NCBI GenBank assembly: GCA_900551075.1
Contig: URVB01000046.1
Location: 1 to 32,147 of the forward strand
Direction of reading: 5' to 3'
Source of the DNA: an uncultured Blautia sp.
GTDB lineage: Bacteria; Bacillota; Clostridia; Lachnospirales; Lachnospiraceae
DNA: 32,147 nucleotides
Shown: positions 10,560 to 16,453 of the stretch, in pieces
Layout: every line of letters starts with the position of its first letter
How positions within the stretch are numbered: position 1 is the first letter of the stretch
Position numbers and translations under genes: made by a program
The notes under the pieces: model-generated
Databases searched by the model: none
What the model was told of the DNA's origin: nothing
What the model saw: the letters and a program-made list of their open reading frames with translations, nothing else

Positions 10560-10567
10560 TTAACCAC

Positions 10568-10876
10568 CTACTCTGAATAATCCTCAATCACGGCAATACC
10601 GTAATCAATGGCACACTGATTTTCAATTCGACATCCTCTGGCTTCGTCCCAGCCTTTCGCAAAATACGCTACATCAGCAGTAGACAAAAGCTCCAACGAT
10701 TTCCCCAGAAGCCAGAGCGGCTTCGCTTCTGTTAGAGCTTTCTGGAAAAACAAATCGATCACTTCAACCGGCTCATCCAGATACTTCTCGGCTGACTTAA
10801 TCGCTTTATCTCGTGTCGCCAAAATTTCCTCAACTGTTTTCCCTCTCATGGGCTGCGAAATAAATAACTTTTTCAT
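10568..10876 (-). CDS. DUF4406 protein (nucleoside deoxyribosyltransferase-like fold)
   Basis: 102 residues from AUG at 10876, 3 nt after AGGAGG. KKLFISQPMRGKTVEEI at the N-terminus and the segment STADVAYFAKGWDEARGC, CAIDYGIAVI towards the end are the signature of DUF4406, a family related in fold to nucleoside 2-deoxyribosyltransferases. The enzymatic reaction is not established. It is unusual to find it inside the connector/tail block. It could be a moron acting on nucleotides, with its own strong ribosome site. Confidence 0.85.
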   Translation of the reverse strand: MKKLFISQPMRGKTVEEILATRDKAIKSAEKYLDEPVEVIDLFFQKALTEAKPLWLLGKSLELLSTADVAYFAKGWDEARGCRIENQCAIDYGIAVIEDYSE

Positions 10877-10884
10877 ACATCCTC

Positions 10885-11322
10885 CTATTTTCCCCAGCAC
10901 TCCCAATGTGGGATAATCTCAAAACGATCTATGTTGGTTATTTTGAAACAATTATGATAATTTTCTTTCATGAAATTGAAGAAATTCGCATTGTCTGTGG
11001 AATTAACCGCCGTTGCATCGCCTTCCACAAAGAATGAATCATTTTCACTCTCCAAAGTAAAATACTGAGCTTTCTCCTCATTGGGCAGCTTTTCCCATTC
11101 AACCGGATCCAGATAAGGCTTGCCCAGAACACTGGCGCCATCCATGATATGTAATCTGGCAGAATCTGCGGAATCAAGTCCGCTATTCATTACATTGTTG
11201 CCCTTTGATACCAATAACCGGACATTCTCAATCAGTGTCGGCAGCCAGATTTCTGTTTCCATCAGACCATCCGTGTATTTGTTCCAGATTGTCACAGTCC
11301 TGTCATAAAATAGATCTGCCGT
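10885..11322 (-). CDS. Head-tail connector protein (DUF6751-like), probable ACG start
   Basis: About 145 residues: ADLFYDRTVTIWNKYTDGLMETEIWLP resembles short minor capsid/connector proteins that bind the head-tail interface. Two AUG codons exist upstream (11367, 11343), but they lie inside the end of the previous gene and lack ribosome sites. ACG at 11322-11320 comes 4 nt after that gene's TGA and 3 nt after TGGTGAT, the same spacing as in the portal gene. The ACG start is favoured but is not the only option here. Confidence 0.72.
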   Translation of the reverse strand, partial: TADLFYDRTVTIWNKYTDGLMETEIWLPTLIENVRLLVSKGNNVMNSGLDSADSARLHIMDGASVLGKPYLDPVEWEKLPNEEKAQYFTLESENDSFFVEGDATAVNSTDNANFFNFMKENYHNCFKITNIDRFEIIPHWECWGK

Positions 11323-11326
11323 TCCA

Positions 11327-11806
11327 TCACCAGCTTCCCGCATAAAATGGATTGTATCGGAAAGCATCCGGATGGATAAATTCCATCAAGGCACTCCGAA
11401 GCAGCTCATCCTTTTTGGCCTGATCTGCCAAGGCTTCATCATAAACTGTTTTATGACTCTCATAACTGATGGACTCTCCTCCGGAAGACCGGGACTTTAT
11501 ATTGCCGGCACTTTCATTTCCGGCAAGGGCCTGAATCTCTGCCTTTTCCAGTTTTGCCATAGTGTCCACCAATCCACAAAGTCCATATTTAAGTGCTGTC
11601 AGTTCCTGATCTGAGAACGGGAGAAACTTTCCATGGACCATTTGACCGTATTCTCTATTTTCATTCTGAATAATTCGGTTAAATGTCCGTTTGTTCAGAA
11701 ATGCCATAGCCCGTTTCAGAATCCGGTTAAATTCATCCTCGCCTTTGACGGACGCGCCTCCGTATTTTTCCTCGCCCTCATAGAAATCAAAATTGACTAA
11801 TGCCAT
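11327..11806 (-). CDS. Head-tail connector / DNA packaging protein (gp6-like position)
   Basis: 159 residues, AUG start with AAAGGA 7 nt upstream. It contains a helical middle (ILKRAMAFLNKRTFNRIIQ) and ALKYGLCGLVDTMAKLE, and ends with MEFIHPDAFRYNPFYAGSW. Size, helicity and place straight after the capsid genes suit the adaptor that sits on the portal. Family membership is inferred, with no diagnostic motif. Confidence 0.6.
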   Translation of the reverse strand: MALVNFDFYEGEEKYGGASVKGEDEFNRILKRAMAFLNKRTFNRIIQNENREYGQMVHGKFLPFSDQELTALKYGLCGLVDTMAKLEKAEIQALAGNESAGNIKSRSSGGESISYESHKTVYDEALADQAKKDELLRSALMEFIHPDAFRYNPFYAGSW

Positions 11807-11820
11807 GGCGTTTTCCTTTC

Positions 11821-12063
11821 CTACTGATCAGATTTCTTTGTCCCTTTCTTTTTCAAATCAGCATTCTCTACTTCCAGCTCTGCGATACGCTTATTAGCAG
11901 CATCAAGTTCTGTTTTGAGTGCATGATTAGACTTTACTCCCTGTTCAATGACAGTTCCGCTCTCATCAATCACACTATACCCTTGCTTCAGGTATCTTTC
12001 TTTGTCCAAAGAGGAAATCCTCATTTCCTGATTTCCTCTTAAAACTCTTATCATCTCCATCAT
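11821..12063 (-). CDS. Small coiled-coil protein behind the capsid gene
   Basis: 80 residues with AUG about 10 nt after AAAGGGGTGAT. The C-terminal half (ALKTELDAANKRIAELEVEN) is a heptad coiled coil and the end is lysine-rich. It lies 14 nt downstream of the capsid gene. No family is recognised; similar small proteins occur at this spot in Firmicutes phages, possibly as capsid accessory proteins. Confidence 0.6.
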   Translation of the reverse strand: MMEMIRVLRGNQEMRISSLDKERYLKQGYSVIDESGTVIEQGVKSNHALKTELDAANKRIAELEVENADLKKKGTKKSDQ

Positions 12064-12077
12064 ATCGCATCACCCCT

Positions 12078-12974
12078 TTACGCTCCGGCAATTACAAACT
12101 GCAAACCTGCAATTCTCTCATTCAGGATAAAAACATCCCCATAGGATTCCTCATAGTAAACATATTTGCCTTTGGTATGCGCTGCTGGTGGAGTTAAGTT
12201 TACAAACTCATACTTCTCAGGTGTAATCACACAGGACGGATGGGCCAAAAACATATGGATCTGTTTCGCACTGGCGCCTTTTACGGATCCAGTGGTAAAG
12301 TCATATGCCGTCATCATGTGCTTGCTGGGAACTTTTTCGATGGAAACGGAATCCAGATTAGAAATCAGTCTGGCAACTCTTCCGTCATTGTTCGTCACCA
12401 TCATCTGTCTGGCAATTCCTTCGGCGGATTTCAGGATTTTTTCAATGGCCGGAGTAACGTATAAAATCCTCCCGACTGCCGGAACATCGTTTTCGTCCAT
12501 GTTCATCATCATGGTGTCAAACAGTTCCAGAATATTTTCTACTGTCGGGGCAGTTGTACCGGCCGCTCCTCCAGCTTCCACCCAGTCTGCATACAGCTTA
12601 GAAACCAGATAATCATCCATTTCCGGGAATTTCTGCTGTTCGTTGAATGTCCTGGTGATATTCGCAATGGATGCGGCTTGATTGGTCTCGTCAATATCCA
12701 TCGGATGCACTAACGTATCCCATTCTCTGTGGAATGTCAGCGTCTTGGTCTCCCATCCATTTTCATAGTTTCTACCAAAGTCTCCAATACCGTCCCTGTC
12801 GGCATCTTTACGGCCTGTAGTCTTCAGTGTAGGGATCTGGATTGTCTTCGCATCAACAAACCTGTATCTGCTGTCATTTTCTGTACTTCTAAGTGCCGCA
12901 AAATGCAGCACCTGCGGGTATGCATTAGCTAATTCTCTGCTGTAGCTCTCAGCATAGTTTAATGGTTCTGCCAT
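12078..12974 (-). CDS. Major capsid protein
   Basis: 298 residues, AUG start with AAAGGATGA upstream. The sequence (NYAESYSRELANAYPQVLHF near the start, a central NITRTFNEQQKFPEMDDYLVSK segment, HMFLAHPSCVITPEKYEFVN and the ending ESYGDVFILNERIAGLQFVI) is typical of coat proteins of Firmicutes siphophages. It directly follows a GP20-type scaffold gene, as expected for a procapsid assembled on a scaffold. It keeps an ordinary AUG, unlike portal and terminase. Confidence 0.88.
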   Translation of the reverse strand: MAEPLNYAESYSRELANAYPQVLHFAALRSTENDSRYRFVDAKTIQIPTLKTTGRKDADRDGIGDFGRNYENGWETKTLTFHREWDTLVHPMDIDETNQAASIANITRTFNEQQKFPEMDDYLVSKLYADWVEAGGAAGTTAPTVENILELFDTMMMNMDENDVPAVGRILYVTPAIEKILKSAEGIARQMMVTNNDGRVARLISNLDSVSIEKVPSKHMMTAYDFTTGSVKGASAKQIHMFLAHPSCVITPEKYEFVNLTPPAAHTKGKYVYYEESYGDVFILNERIAGLQFVIAGA

Positions 12975-12981
12975 TGATTAA

Positions 12982-13617
12982 TCATCCTTTCTTTGTCTCT
13001 CTGATTGGAGTAAATCCAAAATTGAACAGCGGCTTATCTCCAGAAGGATTAAGTTTCCCTTCTGCTCTGTCAGTGAATTTGGGAACTTTGCCAGCAGCCT
13101 GATTTTTTTTCTCCTGCTCGGCTTTCTCTTCATTAGTCAGATAGAAGTGATCTTTCTCATTCTCTTTTGACAGATAATCACCCAAACCCATGAACACACC
13201 GTCTTTCCATTTCAAACCATCTTCGCCCATGATGTCAGCCATCAGGGACTTTCTGGTGCGTTCGGATGTAATTCCAAGTTTGTCAAACTCGGCTTTCAGA
13301 TAATCCTTTTGATCCCGCTCCGCGATCTGCTTCTGAGCTTTTTCCTCGGCATCTTTGACAGCCTGCTTGTATCCTTCAACCTCCTGATCGATTTTCTCCG
13401 GATCCATGTCCTTGAATTTTTCCAGAGTACCGTTTGCTTTGTCAAGCTGCTCCTTGTATGAATCCCGATCAGTTTCCGCAGCTTCAAGCTTCTTTTTCTG
13501 CTTGTCATAGTCAGCAATGGTTTTATAATTTTCTCCCACCGCCTGATTGACTGCGACTTTCTGCTCATCCGACAGTTCTACTCCTGCATCTTTCAAAATC
13601 TGTTCAATGTTCTTCAT
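12982..13617 (-). CDS. Capsid scaffold protein (phage minor structural GP20 family)
   Basis: 211 residues with AUG 8 nt after AGGAGG. KNIEQILKDAGVELSDEQKVAV, then a long charged coiled coil (DKQKKKLEAAETDRDSYKEQL), then a short C-terminal NFGFTPIRETKK segment are the standard layout of GP20 scaffolds that organise coat subunits and leave the mature head. It is the first protein gene after the tRNA pair and shares their transcript if the promoter at 13899-13937 is used. Confidence 0.88.
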   Translation of the reverse strand: MKNIEQILKDAGVELSDEQKVAVNQAVGENYKTIADYDKQKKKLEAAETDRDSYKEQLDKANGTLEKFKDMDPEKIDQEVEGYKQAVKDAEEKAQKQIAERDQKDYLKAEFDKLGITSERTRKSLMADIMGEDGLKWKDGVFMGLGDYLSKENEKDHFYLTNEEKAEQEKKNQAAGKVPKFTDRAEGKLNPSGDKPLFNFGFTPIRETKKG

Positions 13618-13697
13618 GTTACATTATCCTCCTATACGCTTGATTTAACTGCCCGGCGGCAGTAATGGATTGAGCCGGTTATACCTCCGGCATGGTA

Positions 13698-13765
13698 ATG
13701 CGCAGTGCGGGTTTGAACCGCAGTCAAAGGGCGTTAACCCTCCCCTTGTCGTACCAACCTACGCA
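13698..13765 (-). tRNA. Atypical tRNA with short D-arm; anticodon loop contains UAA
   Basis: 68 nt. The acceptor pairs 7/7 (TGCGTAG with CTGCGCA, one G-U). There is a canonical T-arm (TGCGG, loop TTCAAAC, CCGCA), a 3-nt variable region and a reduced D-arm (TTG/CAA). The anticodon arm can fold two ways: a 6- or 7-nt loop around TTAACG reads as UAA if the first T is position 33, or AAC if the second T is. Position 1:72 is a weak U:A pair and 2-4/69-71 are GCG/CGC as in initiators, but the discriminator is U. It lies 3 nt behind the CGU tRNA, so CCA must be added after processing. A UAA anticodon would match the UUA at the tape measure start. It may instead be a degenerate tRNA. Confidence 0.55.
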
Positions 13766-13768
13766 AAA

Positions 13769-13841
13769 TTGCAGAGGTGGGCCTCGAACCCACGACCTCC
13801 AGCCAACGACACTGGCAAGCTTCCAACTGCTCCACTCTGCG
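13769..13841 (-). tRNA. Initiator-type tRNA with CGU anticodon (reads ACG)
   Basis: A complete 73-nt cloverleaf on the minus strand. Acceptor: CGCAGAG against CTCTGCA leaves C1 opposite A72, the mismatch that marks bacterial initiator tRNAs. D-stem GAGC/GCTT gives A11:U24, also initiator-specific. D-loop AGTTGGAA, T-arm GTGGG/CCCAC with loop TTCGAGG, and discriminator A73 are all normal. Anticodon stem CCAGT/GCTGG keeps G30:C40 but not the full three G:C pairs of host initiators. The seven-base loop GTCGTTG puts CGU at 13808-13806, which pairs with ACG instead of AUG. It would be auto-annotated as tRNA-Thr(CGT), but the C1xA72 and A11:U24 features argue for an initiator. CCA is not encoded. 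It is expressed from the late promoter just upstream, behind a terminator-like hairpin. Confidence 0.87.
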
Positions 13842-13846
13842 GCAAT

Positions 13847-13886
13847 AAAAAAGGGACTGACTGAGTGATTAAACTCAATCTGTCCC
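13847..13886 (-). terminator. Attenuator-like hairpin between late promoter and initiator tRNA
   Basis: Minus strand: GGGAC ... TTGAGT, loop TTAATC, ACTCA ... GTCCC followed by TTTTTT. It begins only a few bases after the predicted transcription start and ends 5 nt before the tRNA. It has the form of an intrinsic terminator placed in a leader, so tRNA output may need antitermination or readthrough. The upstream gene has its own terminator, so this one is not needed to end that transcript. Confidence 0.7.
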
Positions 13887-13898
13887 GTTAATATAAGT

Positions 13899-13937
13899 AT
13901 TATAACATCAATTTTGAAAAAAGTTGTACACACATTT
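13899..13937 (-). promoter_or_regulatory. Late promoter with shared upstream element (copy 1)
   Basis: TATAAT at 13904-13899 on the minus strand; 12 nt upstream lies AAATGTGTGTACAACTTTTTT (13937-13917). The same element, again 12 nt from a -10, occurs at 23123-23162 before the terminase block. The usual -35 is poor (ACAACT), suggesting an activator-dependent late promoter. It would drive the tRNA pair and the scaffold-to-tail genes. Confidence 0.72.
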
Positions 13938-13945
13938 GAGGAATT

Positions 13946-13974
13946 TAAAAGAGCGGCAGATTCCTCCGCCGCTC
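13946..13974 (-). terminator. Terminator of the zinc-ribbon membrane protein gene
   Basis: On the minus strand GAGCGGC and GCCGCTC form a 7-bp stem (13974-13951) followed by TTTT. It lies 17 nt after the stop of the gene at 13991-14299 and just upstream of the late promoter, so it insulates the two units. Confidence 0.7.
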
Positions 13975-13990
13975 CTATACATTATATAAA

Positions 13991-14299
13991 TTAAACATTC
14001 CAAGTTTTTCCACAGTTTTGACACACTGCAACAGTTTTATTCTTTACTTTTGTATCCGTAACAGTTGTTGCAGTATATTTTTTCTTTTTCCTGAATAATA
14101 AAGATATTCCCATAGTGCATACTGCAAGCACGAATTTTTCAATCATTACTCCCATTTTCCACCACCAACCAATGCACACCCACCATAAAATACCATGGTG
14201 TTTTTTATCTTCCACTAAGCCATGCACGCTTGTGCTACTGGAAGATACCTCTTCTCTCTGCACAAGTACATTTTCACTTCCGCATTTTGGACACTTCAT
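13991..14299 (-). CDS. Zinc-ribbon membrane protein
   Basis: 102 residues with AUG 6 nt after AGAAGGAG. It begins MKCPKCGSENV and ends VCQNCGKTWNV, two CxxC knuckles forming one zinc ribbon. Between them is a hydrophobic stretch (ILWWVCIGWWW, then FVLAVCTMGISLLF) that probably crosses the membrane once or twice. It has its own terminator and is flanked by the plus-strand island, so it reads as a moron or lysogenic gene. The function is unknown. Confidence 0.7.
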   Translation of the reverse strand: MKCPKCGSENVLVQREEVSSSSTSVHGLVEDKKHHGILWWVCIGWWWKMGVMIEKFVLAVCTMGISLLFRKKKKYTATTVTDTKVKNKTVAVCQNCGKTWNV

Positions 14300-14404
14300 A
14301 CTTTCTCCTTCTTTCTTTGGTTTTTAGATATCCATATTATACCACGTAAATTATGTTTGGGAAGCAGTATATTTTACGGTAGTTCATTTTTTTCAATAAT
14401 ACTC

Positions 14405-14433
14405 TTGACTTATGGTCGACCATAAGTTATAAT
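14405..14433 (+). promoter_or_regulatory. Strong sigma-A promoter with 20-bp perfect palindromic operator
   Basis: TTGACT (14405-14410), 17-bp spacer, TATAAT (14428-14433). The spacer and the end of the -35 form a perfect 20-bp palindrome, ACTTATGGTCGACCATAAGT (14408-14427), an obvious site for a dimeric repressor. A second short inverted repeat (GTTAAG/CTTAAC, 14442-14459) follows the -10. The downstream gene at 14748-14936, a small possible DNA-binding protein, is a candidate autorepressor. Confidence 0.85.
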
Positions 14434-14494
14434 ATAGTTACAGTTAAGGAATAACTTAACGAGTAAGGCGGCAGGTGCCGGAAAGGAGAAGCTC

Positions 14495-14653
14495 ATGGAA
14501 GCAGCAATAGAAATGGATAAAAAAGAAATTAAAGTTGTCATTGAGTGGTGTGATGAAATGGGACACAGCGAACATGAAATACTTGACCTGATTCGTCGCA
14601 TTGTGGATGCAAAGCCAAGAGAGGAAGAAAAAGAAGAAAGCCCTGCTGAATAA
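14495..14653 (+). CDS. Small acidic protein, first gene of plus-strand island
   Basis: 52 residues: AUG 6 nt after AAAGGAG, sequence MEAAIEMDKKEIKVVIEWCDE then GHSEHEILDLIRRIVDAK and a glutamate-rich tail. It is predicted mostly helical. It is the first gene after the palindrome-bearing promoter and precedes the GRPTDNPRT-type gene. No family is recognised. A two-gene toxin-antitoxin or repressor cassette is possible but not shown. Confidence 0.6.
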   Translation: MEAAIEMDKKEIKVVIEWCDEMGHSEHEILDLIRRIVDAKPREEEKEESPAE

Positions 14654-14747
14654 GCAAGGCCAAAGAAAAAACGGGGTGGGACTTGCCACCGCCCCGTATC
14701 CCAAAAGTAGGGTATCATATTTTGAGGAAAAGGGCAAGTGTTAAGAG

Positions 14748-14936
14748 GTGATTGCAGTAAAAAAAAAGAAAATAGGCAGACCTACTGATAATCCGCGAAC
14801 TGAAAAGATTGGATTTAGAATGTCGCGTTCTGAAATTGACGATATACAAAAATGTGCGGATGCGCTTCAAACGCAACGTGTTAATGCAGTTGTAGAGGGG
14901 ATAAATTTACTTAAAAAGAAATTAGGAATTAAATAG
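14748..14936 (+). CDS. Small ribbon-helix-helix type regulator (putative)
   Basis: About 60 residues: KKKKIGRPTDNPRTEKIGFRMS followed by SEIDDIQKCADALQTQRVNAVVEGINLL. The GRPTDNP motif followed by a beta strand and two helices is common to small plasmid and phage regulators of ribbon-helix-helix type. It may bind the 20-bp palindrome in the promoter. The start is uncertain: GTG at 14748 overlaps the ribosome site AGAGGTG, ATT directly after gives the natural reading (M)AVKKKK, and no AUG is available in frame. It ends before an intrinsic terminator. Confidence 0.65.
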   Translation: MIAVKKKKIGRPTDNPRTEKIGFRMSRSEIDDIQKCADALQTQRVNAVVEGINLLKKKLGIK

Positions 14937-15006
14937 AGCGTTGCACCTACCAACGAAAACAACGCTATAACCGAACGATTGCAATATGTAAATTTTTGAA
15001 AATAGC

Positions 15007-15033
15007 GGCGGCAGGGAAACTGCCGCCTTTTTT
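15007..15033 (+). terminator. Intrinsic terminator after the regulator gene
   Basis: GGCGGCAG, loop GGAAA, CTGCCGCC, then TTTTTT. It is a strong stem with a U-tract and ends the first plus-strand transcript. Confidence 0.9.
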
Positions 15034-15034
15034 A

Positions 15035-15063
15035 ATGACAAAATCACCTTTGCGTGGTAGAAT
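15035..15063 (+). promoter_or_regulatory. Promoter of the SAP-domain gene
   Basis: ATGACA, 17 bp, TAGAAT: each hexamer is one mismatch from consensus at ideal spacing, about 30 nt upstream of the AUG at 15096. It starts directly behind the terminator, so the SAP gene has its own transcript. Confidence 0.6.
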
Positions 15064-15095
15064 TTTATCAATCTACACCACAAGGAGGGATTGCT

Positions 15096-15551
15096 ATGAA
15101 TATAAACGAGGAATACGCCATTGAAATGCTGTTAAGTGGTCATTCTCATGGTATGGAGATTAGAAAAGAATATCCAACAGCTTTTATGTACGAAGCGAAA
15201 ATAACAAATCCAGAGCGACTTGACAGGTGGCTTTTGGATAATGGGTATTTAAGAAAACCAACAGCGGAGGAAACAATAAGCCGATACAAGGTAACGGAAT
15301 TAAAAGAAGTCCTGTCTAAATTAGGACTTAAAGTGTCTGGGAAGAAAGCGGAACTTGTAAAACGGATTATTTCTAATCTTCCAGAAAATGAAATCGCCGC
15401 CGAAATGAACAGGGATAAAAGGTATTTCCTGTCTGAAAAGGGTTTGAAGCATTACTATGATAACATTGATTTGGAAGAGCTGCATAGAAACTGGAAATAT
15501 GGAATAGGGCTTGAAAGACTCTGGTATTTTGTGAAGGCATATTTATCTTGA
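15096..15551 (+). CDS. SAP-domain protein
   Basis: 151 residues, AUG 6 nt after AAGGAGGG. Residues about 67-95 (YKVTELKEVLSKLGLKVSGK then KAELVKRI) form a SAP motif, a short helix-extended loop-helix that usually binds DNA. The N-terminus (MNINEEYAIEMLLSGHSHG) and C-terminus (NWKYGIGLERLWYFVKAYL) are not recognised. It is transcribed alone, opposite to the structural genes, with its own promoter and terminator, as expected for a moron expressed in the lysogen. The target is unknown. Confidence 0.75.
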   Translation: MNINEEYAIEMLLSGHSHGMEIRKEYPTAFMYEAKITNPERLDRWLLDNGYLRKPTAEETISRYKVTELKEVLSKLGLKVSGKKAELVKRIISNLPENEIAAEMNRDKRYFLSEKGLKHYYDNIDLEELHRNWKYGIGLERLWYFVKAYLS

Positions 15552-15557
15552 TAGAAA

Positions 15558-15584
15558 GGGCGGCTACAATGGCCGCCCAATTCT
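15558..15584. terminator. Bidirectional terminator
   Basis: GGGCGGC, 7-nt loop, GCCGCCC (15558-15578). On the minus strand it is followed by TTTCT; on the plus strand by a weaker AATTCTTT. It ends the SAP transcript and the minus-strand transcript that carries the three RNA elements. Confidence 0.7.
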
Positions 15585-15611
15585 TTGCATCTTCTATTTG
15601 CTAAACCAGAC

Positions 15612-15710
15612 AATTATTTGGCAGGCGTACGCTTCTCCTGCATCTCTCGGGTTTCCCCTGTCAGTACCAGCGGCGTGTGGATCGTACGAACTCTTCCACC
15701 TCAAATAATC
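15612..15710 (-). ncRNA. Structured RNA element 1 of 3
   Basis: Closed by a terminal stem (minus strand GATTATTTG with CAAATAATT). After the 5' arm comes TGAGGTG; later GAGAGATGCAGG and the closing CCTGCCA, a second hairpin. The same order of motifs recurs in elements 2 and 3 while the sequence between varies, which is the pattern of a conserved RNA structure rather than of protein. The strand assignment follows the U-tract of the terminator at 15558. The function is unknown. Confidence 0.6.
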
Positions 15711-15721
15711 ATCAAAAAACA

Positions 15722-15839
15722 AACATAGAAAAAGAGAATCTCTGGCTGGAGCGTCACTCCCAGCATCTCTTTTGCCCATTGCATAGAGCATGTGGCGCAT
15801 GACGACGCACTTTTCACCTCAAAGATTACTTTCTATGTT
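15722..15839 (-). ncRNA. Structured RNA element 2 of 3
   Basis: The terminal stem is extended: AACATAGAAA/TTTCTATGTT plus AATCTTTG/CAGAGATT. Minus-strand motifs are TGAGGTG, then CAAAAGAGATGC directly before hairpin GCTGGGAG/GCTCCAGC, then CCAG. The hairpin changes relative to elements 1 and 3 with pairing kept (GCAGG/CCTGC becomes GCTGG/CCAGC), a compensatory change that supports the fold. Confidence 0.6.
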
Positions 15840-15853
15840 CTTTCTTCTCAAAA

Positions 15854-15959
15854 AATAAAAGATTATCTGGCAGGCGTGGCGTTCCCCTGCATCTCTTTTG
15901 ACCACTAGGGTGCGTGGCTGCCACGAAATTGACCACCTCAGACAATCTTTTACTTTATT
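15854..15959 (-). ncRNA. Structured RNA element 3 of 3
   Basis: 13-bp terminal stem on the minus strand (AAAAGATTGTCTG with CAGATAATCTTTT, one G-U), TGAGGTGG, small hairpin GTGGC/GCCAC, CAAAAGAGATGCAGG and CCTGCCAG. It starts 20 nt after the stop of the PBECR2-like nuclease gene, so it is probably on the same transcript. Confidence 0.6.
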
Positions 15960-15979
15960 GTACTTACATCATACTATTT

Positions 15980-16357
15980 TTATTCCTTTTTGTAAAGGAT
16001 TTTCTTAGTTCTCAAATATCGATCCCATCTTTTTTCATCTATTTTTAAAAACGTAATAATGGAATTCTTATACCCGTCTGGCTCTTTAGATGTGCAAAGA
16101 CGCAAAACTGTCTGAAACTTTTCTCTTTGGTCAATAATCTCTTTTAGGATAACCGCTGTATCCGGTTTATTGGCCTCAATAATATAATCTGGAGCTTCTA
16201 TAATTTCAGAAAAATATTGTGAAAATCTTTCATAATCATTCGGATGCCTGTTCATTATATGCTGTATCTGGTTATCCGTAATAATAACTTCATCAGTCAC
16301 AATATCTTCCGTCACGCATTTGTAAATATCTTTATTGATCCTTCCAACAAAATGCAC
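15980..16357 (-). CDS. PBECR2-like nuclease domain protein (MuF-associated toxin type)
   Basis: 125 residues from GTG at 16357, with AAGGAAG 8 nt upstream. DIYKCVTEDIVTDEVIITDN, IQHIMNRHPNDYERF, APDYIIEANKPDTAVILKEI and the end KNSIITFLKI...LRTKKILYKKE resemble the PBECR2 group of BECR-fold RNases found as C-terminal toxin modules of MuF head proteins. Here it stands alone, two genes after the MuF protein. The frame stays open upstream to a TAA, giving LEQEPIEIGRNSDTIKSLRTKEV, which looks coding but has no canonical start; UUA at 16432-16430 is possible. The target is probably RNA, by family. Confidence 0.7.
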   Translation of the reverse strand: MHFVGRINKDIYKCVTEDIVTDEVIITDNQIQHIMNRHPNDYERFSQYFSEIIEAPDYIIEANKPDTAVILKEIIDQREKFQTVLRLCTSKEPDGYKNSIITFLKIDEKRWDRYLRTKKILYKKE

Positions 16358-16453
16358 ATCCGTAACTTCCTTCGTTCTTAATGATTTTATTGTATCAGAG
16401 TTTCTGCCAATTTCAATAGGTTCCTGTTCTAAATCCTTTTTCTCTTATTGCCT

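Noticed and set aside
13296..13568. 90-codon alternative frame inside the scaffold gene
   Set aside because: Arg/Ser/Lys-rich translation typical of a shifted coiled coil; no ribosome site.
13769..13841. Ordinary elongator tRNA-Thr(CGT)
   Set aside because: C1xA72 and A11:U24 are not expected in an elongator, and the ACG-start genes give a use for an initiator; kept only as the alternative to test.
15594..15800. Minus-strand open frame of 68 codons across the RNA elements
   Set aside because: It spans elements 1 and 2, has no ribosome site, and the conserved pattern is structural rather than codon-like.
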